In this document: positions 12,150 to 25,077 of the stretch, piece by piece
Layout: each line of letters starts with the position of its first letter
Numbering within the stretch: the stretch's first letter is position 1
Source of the DNA: Buxus sempervirens
Lineage: Eukaryota > Streptophyta > Magnoliopsida > Buxales > Buxaceae
Direction: 5' to 3'
Assembly (NCBI GenBank): GCA_947561395.2
Contig: OX387182.1
Location: 39,921,949 to 39,985,948 of the forward strand
Length of the DNA stretch: 64,000 nucleotides
The notes under the pieces: generated by a model
What the model was told of the DNA's origin: nothing
The model's input: the letters and a program-made list of their open reading frames with translations, nothing else
The model's database searches: none
Program-made: the position numbers and the translations under genes

Positions 12150-14445
12150 TTTCCCTTTTAAACTGAGTCTTGAAGGATGAAGGATGAAGATGATCTCCCT
12201 TTCGAAAATACCGCAGGCGTAGGAGGGAACTCTTTCATGAACTTGGGTCACTGGAGCTGCAGAATGGAAATGGAAGAAGAGGGCAAGACTGTGAGAGGCT
12301 AAGACAAAACGAAATAGACAAAGCGAAAGAAACCCTAGAGATTAAGTAAATTTGTAAACACTTTAATCGGGTAACCCATCGGGTGGACGGGTTGTAATCG
12401 GGTTGTGTGAGACATGGAAAAATCACCTAGAATGATTCCCCTCCGCCATCACACGGGCTCAACGAAAATGGGAGAGTCGCCACCATCCAATTTTAGGGTG
12501 TGAATGGACACCAAAAATATCAAAAAAAGCAAAAAGGCAAATACTAGAGTAAAAATAACTCTACTTGAAAATAAAATCCAGAGATGGGTAAGGGGATTAG
12601 ATTATGAACGGGGGAAGGTGTTAGGCACCCCCATTCACCCACACAAGGTGGTTGCCAAGTGTTGTTCATGCTAAAAAATGAGAAAGCTTGCTAAAATAAT
12701 CAAAAACCTTGAAAAATGATTAAGCAAATGTATGATACTTCCACATGAGAAATCCAAATGAATTCCAGATCCTCTTTAATGTCAATATCACTTTTGGGAT
12801 ATCACCATTAGATGGAAATCAAAGCAAAAATTGCACAAAACCAAGTTTAGTCAAATCCGGAAAACTCGATAAAAGATATTGTCATTTGTCTTGAAATCAT
12901 TCAAATCCAATTTAAATTGAAATCAAACCAAATCCATTTGAAAGATTGTGATAAATAGAAGACTCATGTAAAGTTTCAATCAAATCCGATTAAAATCCTG
13001 GGAGTTATTCTCCTTTGAAATCTGCTGCTGGAGATAGTTAAAAGTGACAAGTGGGCAACTTTTGAAATTCATTTAGAAAACTTGGCTCCATATAAATCCG
13101 TGAATTTGGCATGAATTAAGTATGTAGAGCCATATTTCAAATGAAACTAGCCTCATACAAAAATTCATTCGGATGTGCCTTGGGTGACCTCCCGAACAAG
13201 CCCCGAGGATCACATATTAACCCAAAAAAGTGCTGTTGAGCACTTTTTAGTAAATCTGTTAACCACAACACAAATGGAGTCAAAAAATTATGAAACCAAC
13301 TGGATTTAAAATTAGACTTCCAAAGGAAAATACAGAAACAAGAATCACTCGAATCTGACTTAAAACGAGCACATGGCGCTCAGTAAAAGTGACAGGTTCC
13401 GCAATCTGGCATGAATTGACCTATCAACTTCGACTGAGTGGTGTCAAAAATCCCCTTCATAAAAATTGATGAAATTTTACAGACATAAACTAGACAGCCT
13501 CACCTTTTCCATGGCTTTGTAATCACTCCAAAATTCATCCGAACGATGAAGTTACGAGTGTCCCAAGTTGGGGTACAGCTGCTGTCCAGTTTCAGCCTTT
13601 TAAAAGAAAATCAACTCAAAACAGTGATAAGGTGTGTGTGATCTGTGCAATATGAATCAAAATCATTTAAAAAAAGTTGAAGAACCTCTAGGAAGAAATA
13701 GGGCACAAGGTTGGCTCACCATTCCCTCCGATTGGAGAGAATATGCCAAAAACCCCAAAATTGACCAAAAATGCCCGAAACCGAGAGGTTAGACCTAAAG
13801 GTCTTCAATAATTGCTTGAAATCATGTTGAAAACCATTAAGAAATATCCCAGAATTGTTTGGGGCTATTTATTTCAGATCTATCACAATGAATGCAATAA
13901 ATCCGAAATATAAGCCGATTCCGAAAAAAGCGAGTGCTATGTGTGTATGTGTAAAAATCATTTCTTCAATAACAACATATCGTCATATGGCATTCATATC
14001 AATAAAATGAGGTTCTAAAAAGACCTAGGATTCCGTTCCATTCTCGTTTCCCTTAGTCCTCTCTCCCCGTTTTACGGTTCTTCGAGATAATCTTGGGGTA
14101 CTTTGATTATGAAACGGTTTTCATAGAATCAAAAGGCTATTCAACAAGGTTTTAGCACTAAGGATCAATCCTCAGTCTCATTTCCCCTAGATCCCGCCTT
14201 CACATTTTACGGCTAGGGGGAGGCTTGAGGTACTTTGAGTAGAGGAAGGGTTTGCACACACAAAGAGTAGGCCTTATTCTACAGAAAGGTAGAAGAAAAG
14301 AACTAACTCTAGAATGTAAAGACAGAAAAATAAAGAGGGGTTTAGGCTTACCTGGGTGTCTGGAAGCAATGCGGCAGCGGTTCCCTTCTTCACTTGGACC
14401 TTTTCAATCTCCAACTTCTTGGCCATTTGCTTAAGGAGGAGCCTC

Positions 14446-14455
14446 CTATTTATAG
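14446..14455 (-). promoter_or_regulatory. LTR TATA box (element B)
   Basis: CTATAAATAG on the minus strand, identical to the TATA decamer in the LTRs of element A. It lies about 165 bp downstream of the palindrome array, so transcription should start near 14420 and run leftward. Confidence 0.65.
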
Positions 14456-14618
14456 GCAAAGGCTAGGGTTAGGGTTTGCATGATACTAGATACAAAATGA
14501 TGTCTAAAGTCCACCAACCTAAACCCTAAGGTTATTTCTGAGATTTCTATTCCTTAAATGAAGGATATGATGGTAAAAGGTGAAAACTCTCGGAAAACCC
14601 TAATTTTGAGCAAAAACC

Positions 14619-14765
14619 TTGTATCCGACAACTCAGGTCGGATACAAGGGAACCTATTTGTATCCGACATTATCTGTCGGATACAATAAGGATCTTTTAT
14701 ATCCGACATTATCTGTCGGATACAATAAAGATGTTTTGTATCCGACATTATCTGTCGGATACAAG
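14619..14765. repeat. TATCCGAC palindrome array in B LTR
   Basis: Four hairpins in a row: TATCCGAC, a 5-10 nt loop (ACTCAG or ATTATCT), then GTCGGATA, with spacers of about 12-15 bp. The array lies just upstream (minus strand) of the LTR TATA box. Confidence 0.9.
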
Positions 14766-15343
14766 GAAAGAAGCCTTTTTTTTAATTTTAACACAGGCAA
14801 TACTTATTTACATGCAATATCATTTAAGTAAATGTCCTCGTATTTTTTAATCTCCATTTACTTAAGATATTACATGTAAATAAGCAAACACCCTCCCCCC
14901 CCCCCCCCCATTTGAATCAATTAAAAATAGTTCCAGACCAAATTCCAAGTGAATAAAAAGTCAACTTTCTAGTTCCAGGCTAAATTCCAGTTTTTCAGGT
15001 CCGGTAAAAAAACGCAACATGTTAAAACCAAGGTATTCATCAAGATTTAAAATCTCAAAAAATTCATTTATGCAATAACATGGCTAAAAACCTGATTACC
15101 GGGAAAAATTATCTTGAAATCTTGCCTTAAAAAATATTTTATTTTCTGGGGTCAAAAGTCAACAAAATTCAACCGAAAAAAGTTTGACTTTGCACAAAAG
15201 ATTGAATTCGGGCCTTTTCCTTTGCTGTTTTGGATTCAAATGGGTTAAGGATCTCAAACCCAATGCAAAGAATTGAAAATTCCAATAAAATATTTCTCTC
15301 CTTCAAGATTTATCAAAAATCGTGCAATTTTGGGGTGTCTACA

Positions 15344-15359
15344 ACTGTCTCTCTTTGCT
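15344..15359 (-). other. Polypurine tract of element B
   Basis: The minus strand reads CAGCAAAGAGAGACAGT immediately before the LTR start at 15343. It corresponds to CAGCAAAGAGGGGGCAGC before the 3' LTR of A. Confidence 0.7.
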
Positions 15360-16127
15360 GGAGTTGTAGCACAATAAACAGCAAAGAATAGATACAACTC
15401 AAAATTGCACGTTTGAAAGACACCTCATTAATTGAACTTGCTTTGGTCAAACAAATGAGTGATAAAAAACATGGATTTGAAGATAGCCAATGGAACCCCT
15501 GCTGCTTAAAGTCTGACGAGGTAGAGTCTCTTCCATATCTCAGATTTCTTTGAGCTCTCGTGGCTATGAAAAAAAATCTAAGACAAGCAAATTTTGAAAA
15601 GAATGTGGATTTAAAATTGACCTCTGAAAACTCAATTGCTTTTGATGTTTTTCATCTTTACAGCTCAACAATAAGGAAGGAAATATTTTATTGAATTTTC
15701 TTGATTGATTTTTTTTATTTGACATACCTGGGTGCCATTTGATGCCCAAACCTGTGCTTGAATATTTCTTAACTTGCTTTTGCTTCTTCATCTTCTTGCT
15801 CTCTCAATAATGATGTATGTGCCGTTGCTGCTCGTAACCTGCCTTTATGCTTCTCAACTGCCCAAGTGACTTCCCTTCTCTTTGATTGATGGATTTGAAA
15901 ATCATGATCTGTTGATCTAACCTCATGCCCTTACTACCCATGATCTCTCCTTCATGCCTTCTTACTGCCCCAGTAAAATCCTTCTTCAGAATTGGAAACC
16001 TTTGTTTAAAGGAGAAAACATGCAACTGCTTCGAAGCTTCTTTTCTTTTTTTTTTTTTCAAATCCGAAGACTAAGGCTTGACTGCTTCTTCCAGATGCTG
16101 TAATTTATTTCAATGAAAACCCAGAGG
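15360..16127 (-). other. Element B 3' untranslated region
   Basis: Shares the CATAGCCACGAGAGCTCA block with the 3' region of element A (B minus strand near 15565-15549; A near 52022). Otherwise no recognisable coding sequence; the small open frames are not credible. Confidence 0.55.
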
Positions 16128-16132
16128 GAAAG

Positions 16133-19100
16133 TGTAACGCCCCAGTTCCAGGTCCAATTCCCAAAACTCGAGGTGTTATGGTAAGCAACCAAAGCAACTA
16201 AAATATGGAATAATTTAAAACTTTTTCTAACCTTATAATCAGAGTAAATGCGAAAATTTGAATTCAAATTCTCTCTATTAATCAAAAATTTTATAATATA
16301 CAAAGATTCCAATTACATACGCAATCCTACATCTATATAGACTACATAGTTACAACTAACCCACAACTTGACGTCTTCACCAAGAGTACCTGAAAAATGG
16401 GAGAAACCGGAGTGAGAATAAATCTCAACAAGTAGCAAGGTGCATGCATGAAATCAATCCATGTTTATAAAATAAGTCATGAGGTGTATGATTAAACCAA
16501 CAACAACATCAACAAGGATAATTCCAAAGTTTAAATCCAATCCCATTAATATTTTCAAATCATATTTCAATAACAATACCAATAAAACATCGAATGGTCA
16601 ATGTCATGACTATTGTTTGAATTGATTAATTGACATGCCACGTAAACACTCCACACCTCCATGTACACAGTTCCGGCCTACTCAGGGTTTCGGACACTCT
16701 GAAATGACGGCCTACTCAGGGTTTCGTCATCCAATGTTGGACTACGCCCCGGGTTTCGGCATTGACAACCAGGCCTACTCAGGGTTTCTGGCTGCTCTAC
16801 ATCGGTCGTGGCAACATACAAGGCCATGCAATTACATCAATAAACAATACCATCACATTACTAAGCTTAGACATGGATCCAGGACAAGCTAAACCAAAAC
16901 AGTAAATCATCGTATAATCTCAATTCCGACATCAAAATAAAACAATACATGCCACATCATGTATAACTCAACACAGTTCACCACATGTCCCTCTGGACCA
17001 AAACGGTACCTCAAGTACTTTCAGTATTTCCCCAAATTCATAACACATGCCCATTGGAAATAAAACTCAGTTACTCACACCAAGAAAATCTTTACAATAC
17101 ATTTAGAATTGTCCAACAAGTAAAACCAGGATTTAATAAATTCTCAACCAAGTACAGTGTTTAAAACAAAGAGAAAACTAAAATAGGAACTCCTAGTGTT
17201 AGGTACCCAATACATCACCTACAAAAAGCCTAAAATTTGCCTTGGAAGCTTCTAAGAATTTCCACTTAATATTCTCATAGTAATTGAATAGGTAATATTT
17301 TTTCTAAAGTCCTAACAAGTGATTTGTTAAGTGCTTGAACCCTCAGATCATCAAAACCCAGCTTGGTTTAGTCAAACATGCACTTCGGCAAGATATTGGA
17401 CCATGCGCTAACCTCCTGCGCTAAGCGCAAGGTCGGCGGATAGGTCGTTGGTCAAAAATTGAGTATGCGCCTACTTAACATCGAGTGAGTGCGAGCTAGG
17501 CGCGAACCTCGCGCACGATTCACGCGAGAAGAGCGGATAGCATTTAAGTTCGCGCGAGCTGAGCGCGAACTAGGCGCAAGCTCGGCGGATGGGAAAAATA
17601 GACCTTGCGCCCACTACCTGAAGTCGGCACCAATCAGAGCCAACTGGGCGAATAGTAAACTGTGTTTTCGACTCTCTGTTATTTCTAGATCTACAACTTT
17701 GGCCGAACTTTTTCGGTCTGTAACAATTTCTTTAGTCTCCTAATATCCCCAGAACACATTTAAACTAGTTTTGAAATTATTCCAACACATTTTTATTTAT
17801 CATCATTCAGTTCTAAATAAACTCATGCTCGGACGAACTTCTTCCAGAAATCACTCATGCATCAGAATAAACTCACGAATAAACACAAAACCCCAGTTTT
17901 AAAACGATGCTACTCACATCTTGGTAATTAAAATTTAACTAAGGTTTCTTTCTAATTCAACCCACCCATAAACAACACTTTTCTTGATTCTTAAAAAGAG
18001 ATTCAAATCACCAAATCAAAACTTTATAAAAATCTAACTTTTCCAATGAAATCCAACTTAAGAACCAATACGATCAATCATAAAAAACACAAGAAAACAT
18101 GCAATTCCTCCAGTTTCAAGTGTTTGCTACTTGCCTTTTTGATGAACCCAGATTTTTCAAAACTTCTTCTGTGCCCGTTTTTAGAGCTCAACCGGACCCC
18201 TCTAAACTTCTCACATTTAGATTTCCACCGTTCCGTTTGAAAACCTCCATGAGTAGAACAAAACCCTAAAATTGCAGCTCATTCCAACGGTTGGATCTTT
18301 CTATCTCACCGTTCTAAGTTGGCTAGTCGGCCATCTCTGCAACTCCTTTTTCTTCAAAAATTTGATTTTCCACCAACTTCTGGGTTACTTAGCACTACCT
18401 TAGACTCATCCAAATCCAATCTCCACCGTTCAGATTAAAGTATCTTATGTATAGAGCATAACCTTCAAATTTCATGACGATCCAACGACTATATCTCCGA
18501 GGATCGTCGCTCAACGTTTGCTGGTCGGACCTCTGCAGCACCTCCCTTTTTCCTTTCTTCCCTCTCTTTTCTCTCTTCTCTTCTTTCCTTTGTTCTTCTC
18601 CCAAGCCCAAGCACGAATTTTCCTCTCTTTCCTCCTTATTTTTGACTTGCTAAAAACCCTAAACCTTTCCTAGACTTCTCCTTTTATAAGCTCTCTTAAT
18701 TAGAAATCCTACTAGGTTTAGGAAACCTTCTAAATAGACTTCTCACTCTTAATTGGAAACCTCCCCATCTTAACCCTCATTCTAATTCCTCTTTTAAGTA
18801 TCTTATATAAGAGAAGGATTTATTTTAATTTATTTTCGTGCTAATTAAATTTTTTATTTTAAAATATTAATAAAACACCCTAAAGCTACCTCTTATCCTC
18901 AAACTTAAGACTCCTTATCAACCATAATCACCAATATACCATTTTTCCTACTTTTAAGCAATAATTTGCTATTTAAATCCAAACCAAACCCAAATTAAGT
19001 CTAGTTAAATATTTTAAGTCTAATAATTATTTACTTACTCAATATCTTAATTTGGCTAATTGGGAAATGACTAAAATACCCTTTCCTTGGAATTCCATAC

Positions 19101-19245
19101 TTAACCTTTGAATCTTTTTCCAAAAATTCTCCTCTTTATTCTTCACACCAATCTTAACCATATAATGTACTTGGATTAATACTTATTTTCTCAATATTTA
19201 GGCTTATTTAATTTACTTTATTTTAGGAAAATCCGGGGTTTTATA
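16133..19245 (-). mobile_element. Solo LTR (i), TGTAACGCCCC family
   Basis: A 3,113-bp solo LTR with TGTAACGCCCC at its low end and GGGGTTTTATA at its high end, flanked by perfect 5-bp TSDs gaaag (16128-16132 and 19246-19250). A TATA-like CTTATAAAAG lies on the minus strand (18690-18681), suggesting minus-strand transcription with a short U3. Internal features: four GCCTACTCAGGGTTTC-type repeats (16674-16790) and a GC-rich block (17400-17590) with repeated GCGCGAGCTGAGCGC-like motifs. No internal domain, so it is the product of LTR-LTR recombination. Superfamily cannot be proved from an LTR alone; it looks like a Ty3-gypsy LTR. Confidence 0.88.
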
Positions 19246-19250
19246 GAAAG

Positions 19251-21330
19251 ACACTGAGCATGCCCCGGTTTTGATTGCTTGAAGAAATATTTGCCCCTCA
19301 GCAAAGATAGTCCTCTTTTTTTTCTTTTTCTCTTCTTTTTTTTCCTTTTTTCTTCTTTTTCTCTTTCTTCTTTTTTTTTCTTCTTTTTTCTTTTTTTTTT
19401 TTACCTTTGCAAAAAGAAACCCTTATAAAGGAATGCAAATACAAAAATAGGTTTTATACTAGTGGCCTCAGAATTCTCTAATGCTTGCAAAATCATTGTT
19501 TTATGGAAAGACATAGATGCTCATCATGGGCCAAAAATATATATTTTTGCTTTTTTGTGCTTTTTTTTTTGAAAAATGATCCAATCACTTATTAGCATAT
19601 AGTCTAAAAGAATTAAAATCAAGTTGAATAATGAGAAGATTATTGAAGAAAGACCAAAATAAGCCTTCAGAACCTTTAGAATCATTCCGATGACCATCTG
19701 CTTGTCAATTGATGCTCTAGATATGACCACTCTTTCAATCTAACTATTTTGCCCCAGTCTACAAAGACATTTTCCTTCATCCAATTGAAGAACAATTGTT
19801 TCTCCATTGTATCCATGATATGAGAATTTATGATTTCAACTTCAGCAATAATTTCCTAATGGCAATTTTGATGGCCATCAACTTTTTCACAGATGATTCA
19901 TATCATAGTTCTGATTATGTTGCTTCAGTCTTGAAAAGAGAATTTTCCTCAATCACTCGAAAAGTGACTGTATCTCAAAATAACCACCAACATAAGGACT
20001 TCACCTAGATCCATGCCAATTCTGGACTTTCCTCTCTGACGATTTTCTTCTTGTAGATAGTTGATTATTTGCCATGTAGCGCCCTTCCGGGTTTTCACTA
20101 CATTTTCTCCATTTTTTTTAATCCTTCATCACCAGCAACTATGTAGTCACAACTGCCTTAATTCAAAATTTCTTAATCAAAGAGGACTTATGAATGGGAC
20201 GACATGAAGACTTGGTGTTTGTTTAGAAAGAAAAGGAATAAAGGCTCAAATACCAGATGATCAAATGGGTTAACTGAAATTGTAATTCTTAAGGCATTGT
20301 TTTTTTTTTTTTTTTGCTTTGGAATGAATACAGAATTGCCTCCAGTAATGAAGTTCTTCCCCTTCTTTGATTGAAACTTATTCCCCAGTATTTGACTTCT
20401 TTTCTCATTCTTCCCTTCATAATTTTTATTTACCCCTTTTGAAGACATTCTCCAAATATCCCATAACATTTGATGATCTCTTTTTCTTCTTTTTTCTTTT
20501 TTTTTTCTTTTCTTTGCCCCCTTTTTCTGAAAACATCTTTAAAATCCCTTTTTGAACTTCAATAATGCCCCACTTTTTCCTTCTATTTTTTTTTTAAAAA
20601 AAATTTGTCCCTTCATTCCTTTTTTTTTTTTTTTGCCTTAATAAATTTGCCCCAGTGTGGGGTTACAATTCTCAGTTTAGGTTACCTGGAAAAATTTATC
20701 AAGCTCAAAGGATCTAACTAGAGATTTCAAAATTTTTGGGGATATAAGAAAGAAAGGCCTCTTATCATTTTAAGAAAAATTTGAATTTTCAGATTTGGTA
20801 GAATTGCACTACATGATTGGCTCAGGATTTTTCCTTCTTTCTTTTTTTTAATTCTTTTTTTTAATCAACTTCTATCAAGATAAAAGCCTCTTCAAATAGA
20901 ACCTCTGTTATGAACAAGTTCTTCACCTTTTGATCAATCTTATGAATTTGGATTCTTTCCATCAGATGATGCCCAATTCTATTTCCAGCAAAAAAGTCAA
21001 ATCTTCTCCCATATTTTCAAGTGCAAAGCCCCAAAATTTCTTCAAACAATATTATCAACTTCCCTTTAAACGAATCAGCAAGTGATGCGATCCTTTCTGT
21101 ATTCTAATGAAGAAACTTCAAATCTTCTTCTATCTTTTCTGTTGAAGACTGTGGGTCATCTTTGGTTCCAAAGGCCATAAAATTGGTCATTTCATAATTT
21201 TGCAGAATATTCTTCTCATGACACTTAAAAGGATTTGAATTTTCATATAAAATGTCTTTTTCTTCGATTTTGGTCTCAAGATTAAGCCCAATGTCGAAGT
21301 CATATTCAACTTAATGAAATTCAATGGGAG
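19251..21330 (-). other. Element B internal region, decayed
   Basis: From about 21335 down to 21100 the minus strand encodes a degraded acidic linker (EYDFDIGLNL, then FGTKDDPQ) matching element A just upstream of its RT (EYDFDLELD, GTEDDPK). After that I find no RT, RNase H or integrase. The remainder is pyrimidine/purine-rich with long T runs (19315-19402, 20301-20315, 20480-20510). Confidence 0.6.
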
Positions 21331-21335
21331 ATATA

Positions 21336-24300
21336 TGTAACGCCCCGAATCCGGGTCATTTTTTTTTCTCATTTTGACTCGGATCAAGGCATTAACTTGT
21401 GGTACATTACAATCAGTTCAAATATAAGGAAATAAAGAACTAAGATTTATCAGAGTACTAGGAAGCTTAAATCATTTATTAGAAGCTGAGTCATCCGATT
21501 ACATTAACTAGTCAAATGAAAGGCAACTACAAATTTAACTAACTCTTAATATCCTACAAAATCATCTATTACGATTCCAATAAAATAAATACAGCTATAT
21601 AAAAATCACCCTACTCTTTTCATATGGAATTTCTAGACTTCAACCCACTATCTGTCTAACCCGTGGCGTCCTCTCCAAGATAACCTGAAAAGTAGAATAT
21701 GAAGTAGGGGTGAGATACAACTATCTCAGTAGGTAACACTATGCATGTAGAAAACAATTTATATAGTTAGGGAAATTAACAGTGCTTTCATGATCGGTAA
21801 AATAATCGAGTAATCACAGTCAGTGAGATAAACGAATAATCACGATAAAACAAACATTTAATCAGTGCCCGAATTAAAAGAAGTTAATCATGTGTGTTTC
21901 ATTTCAATTTAAAAGACAATGTATTATATTTCACATTCCCATGGTTTCTGGTTTATTTTCTGTAGTGTCTTCTCAAGAGCAGTTCCACATTTATTCATGA
22001 TTCCATAATATTCCATTTTAACAGTTCACATAAATCATAACAGTTCTGTTCAATTATGACATTTCAATATTTCCTTTTAAATAACAATCCATCAACCTGA
22101 GAATCAATCATCATATTAGTAATAAAAGCCAACCTTCAGGTAGTAGCCTATCTCTACCATAGAACGCAAACACGTAGTATCCACACAAGCTCCGCAAGAT
22201 AATGCACATCTCTAAAACTACAGGTACCCCCTGCAGGAGACAGCATAACTCTACCGCAGGATGTGAACACCTAGCATCTACCTCTACCATAGGAGATAGC
22301 TTCCTCACCTTCCAGTGGTAACTCACACACCCATCCTCCATGTGGGATGCAATCACGCATAATCACATCTCCCCCACATGAGGTATCTCTCCTGTAGGAT
22401 GCAATCCATCGGAAATACATCTACCCCACAGGAGGTAATGAATCTCTCCCGCAGGAGGTAATGTCTCCGCCACCAAGCGGGTTGGGTCTCCGCCACCAAG
22501 CGGGTTAGGGTCTCCGCCACCAAGCGGGTATCTTTGCCACCAAGCAGGTTAGGGTCTCCGCCACCAAGCGGGTATCTCTGCCACCAAGCATGTTAGGGTC
22601 TCCGCCACCAAGCGGGTTAGGGTCTCCGCCACCAAGCGGGTATCTCTGCCACCAAGCAGGTTAGGGTCTCCGCCACCAAGCGGGTTAGGGTCTCCGCCAC
22701 CAAGTGGGTATCTCTGCCACCAAGCAGGTTATTTATAAAACTGGCCACCAAGCCATCACAGATAATTCTCAATTCCATTATTATTTATAACATATTAGGT
22801 TCATGTTCAAAGTCCAGTTCTAAATAGTTCCCCAGTTTATTAATCATAATATTTTGTTTAGTATATAAAAATATCTTCAACATGATAACCCAATTTAGTG
22901 TTAGGTAGATATTTAATTAAGTAAGAAATTTGATGCATAACACGTACGCTAGAGTGCGGTTCTAATCATATATTAATTACATTAATACTCAATTGTTTAA
23001 CAGTATAGGTGAGTGGTTTTTAAGGTAATACAATTTAATTAAGTTTCGGTTATAATATAAAAATTAATCAAGTTTGGATATAGTGGGAGGAATTCACGTA
23101 CACAGCATGATTTTAAATTGGTTTGTGTTTTTAAGGTTATTAAGGTTTAGTCATGGTCAAAAAGACAAATAGAAGTATTTAGGTTTTAGTTTAAGTCAAA
23201 TAAAGTAAAAAGGGAGTTATTACAAATGAGTGTTATTGACTAAATTTTAATAAAAGTTATTAAACATTAGGCTTGTAATGATTGCACCCATCGAATTCAT
23301 TTTATTTTCAACTACCTCGTGACATCGCAATCAGCGGTCTTCAGCGTTCGTGCGTTTTCGGAAACGCGTTATTTGTTTTAAATAACACGAGCGCTGAGCG
23401 ACCGTCACTAAGCGATCAGGGGCGCTCAAAATTTTTTAACTAACGCCGAACATCGCCTAGGAGCGCTGAGTGCAGGCGAGCTCGGCGCTCTGACCAAAAC
23501 GACGAACGGAGTTTCGAAAACTACTTTTTTGTATTCAAATTGCTTCTAACATTCATATAAGCATACAATCAATCTATCTACATACTTATATAACCATAAA
23601 TCATGCAATAGAATCGAATAAACTGCAGGAAATCAAAACGAACGAGAAAACGGTGCTACCTACCTCCGTCCGCTCAAATCCTTTCTTCTTCCAACTAGAG
23701 ACTTCCTCTCCTCTTCGCAGGCAAGAGACGTTCCAGGAATGATGAGAAACCAGAGAAATGCCCTCTTCCTCCTTCTTCTCGATCTCCCTTTCTCTCTCTC
23801 GTTCTTCTTCTCTTCCGCCGCAACCTCCAAACTTCAACGCCCAAGACACCATACGAATGCAACTAAAGATGTTAAACCCTATTTTATTCTTCCCTGATCC
23901 CACGCATCTCCCTAGGATCAGGTTCCCTACTTATCCATCCATTAGACTTAATAAGGACCATTAATCCACTCTTTCCTTGATATCTCACGATCCAACGGTC
24001 AGATCTGCGTCAAACTCCGGATCTCCTCTATCAGTGTGATTATCTATAATTATAATTAATATCCTTCAACAAAATTCTCCTCTCCTCGACTTTAGGTTTC
24101 AAATCAAGTATAACTACCAATACGCCATTATTCCAATTACTAAGCTTAAATATCATGGTTAATAGACAATCTAAACCCCGATTTAAATCTATTATTATTT
24201 CTCAAGTCTAATAACAAATTTTAATTAACGTATTTAATTATTTACCGATAATTAATGTGAATTGACCGAAATACCCTTCTCTTAATATTTTCACACCTAC

Positions 24301-24423
24301 CCATTCAATTTCTTCCGAAATTCCCAAGTTTATTTTCTAAGTTATTTTGACAAATATATTGACATTCAAGATATTCATAAGTAATTATTATTTATTTATT
24401 TACTGAAAATTCGGGGTTTTACA
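21336..24423 (-). mobile_element. Solo LTR (ii), TGTAACGCCCC family
   Basis: A 3,088-bp solo LTR from TGTAACGCCCC to GGGGTTTTACA, flanked by perfect TSDs atata (21331-21335 and 24424-24428). Same orientation as (i) and (iii). It contains a private minisatellite (22466-22735) where (i) and (iii) carry CTACTCAGGGTTTC repeats, and a GC-rich block with GAGCGCTGAGCG motifs at 23325-23505. No coding domain. Confidence 0.9.
22466..22735. repeat. 21-24 bp minisatellite inside solo LTR (ii)
   Basis: About twelve copies of TCTCCGCCACCAAGCGGGT, ending alternately in TAGGG or AT. The arrangement suggests a higher-order unit of two or three copies that was amplified. Too degenerate and without spacers to be CRISPR. 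Confidence 0.9.
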
Positions 24424-24428
24424 ATATA

Positions 24429-25077
24429 ACTCATAAGTAAAACAAGACCTTGTTGAAAACTTTTTTTTTTTTTTAGAAAAATGTTAAAGGGGAAAATCTT
24501 CTTCTTTTTTTCTATAGAAATCTTAAAGGAAAACTTTTTTTTTTTGTTTTGAAGAGCCTTTATTAAGATCACTTCCTGAGAACAAGGCTCCTTAGAGTCC
24601 TCAAGAAATGTGCATTCTTTTTATAGGGGTTTCTTTTCAGAGAACATGGGAATTCGAAAATTGCCCCTGTTCTCAAAGGCAAAAGTTGATTTTTTTTTTT
24701 CCATTTTTGCAAAAATTTTCATCTTCTACTGGTTGAGGCAAGAGTTCCTTTCTTTGATCAGCCATTGCCTTCATATTTAGGACATCATGCTCAGCCCTTG
24801 GAAGAAGTGACGTTACTTGGTCTGGAACTTGGATGACTGCCCAATCAATGTGTGGCAAAATGAATTCAACCTTTTCCTCTTTCTTTTCTTTGAAAACACC
24901 CTCATTCTTTCTCTGCCATCCTTCTTTCTCAATCGACTCTGCCCCATTGTGTGTACTGGCTTCTTTTAGAATATTTTGCCCTAGAACAATCTTTACATCA
25001 CCTTGCCTTAATTGCTCTTGCAGTGTAGCCATGGTCATCTGCACCATTTCTTCTTCTTTTGGCTCTTTTTTCCTTCC
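24429..25077 (-). pseudogene. Element B post-protease linker, degraded
   Basis: Minus-strand frame 25077-24673 includes FILPHIDWAVIQVP, matching LPFIDWAVVEAP in element A between protease and RT. In B this follows directly after the gag C-terminus (across the solo LTR at 25078-55501), so about 1.6 kb including the protease is missing compared with A. The sequence below 24673 is T-rich and broken by stops. Confidence 0.7.

Larger units (their letters stand above)
10720..12405. mobile_element. Probable hAT element carrying host gene fragments (Pack-type), right end displaced
   Basis: The left end TAGAGTTGGCAACGAGCC is followed by GGGTCGGGT-rich subterminal sequence (10739-10860), a hallmark of many plant hAT elements. 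GGGT-rich sequence returns at 12366-12405, where element B has inserted, so the right terminus should lie beyond B, outside the window. Between these ends are pieces of two unrelated host genes, both on the minus strand: a PR10/NCS-like exon (11991-12149) and an HSP70 intron-exon piece (11283-11700). No transposase is present. Candidate 8-bp TSD copy on the left: 10712-10719. Confidence 0.55.
12406..15343 (-). repeat. Element B 3' LTR
   Basis: Begins TGTAGACACCCC at 15343 and ends CATGTCTCACA at 12406 on the minus strand, 2,938 bp. It carries a TATA box (14455-14446), an array of TATCCGAC palindromes upstream of it, and two diverged copies of a block around CCGTTTTACGG (near 14070 and 14200, plus-strand reading). 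A C-run lies at 14893-14909. It matches 25078-26597 plus 54068-55501 and 60174-61925. Confidence 0.9.

Noticed and set aside
22466-22735. Possible CRISPR array
   Set aside because: Head-to-tail minisatellite without real spacers, inside a solo LTR.
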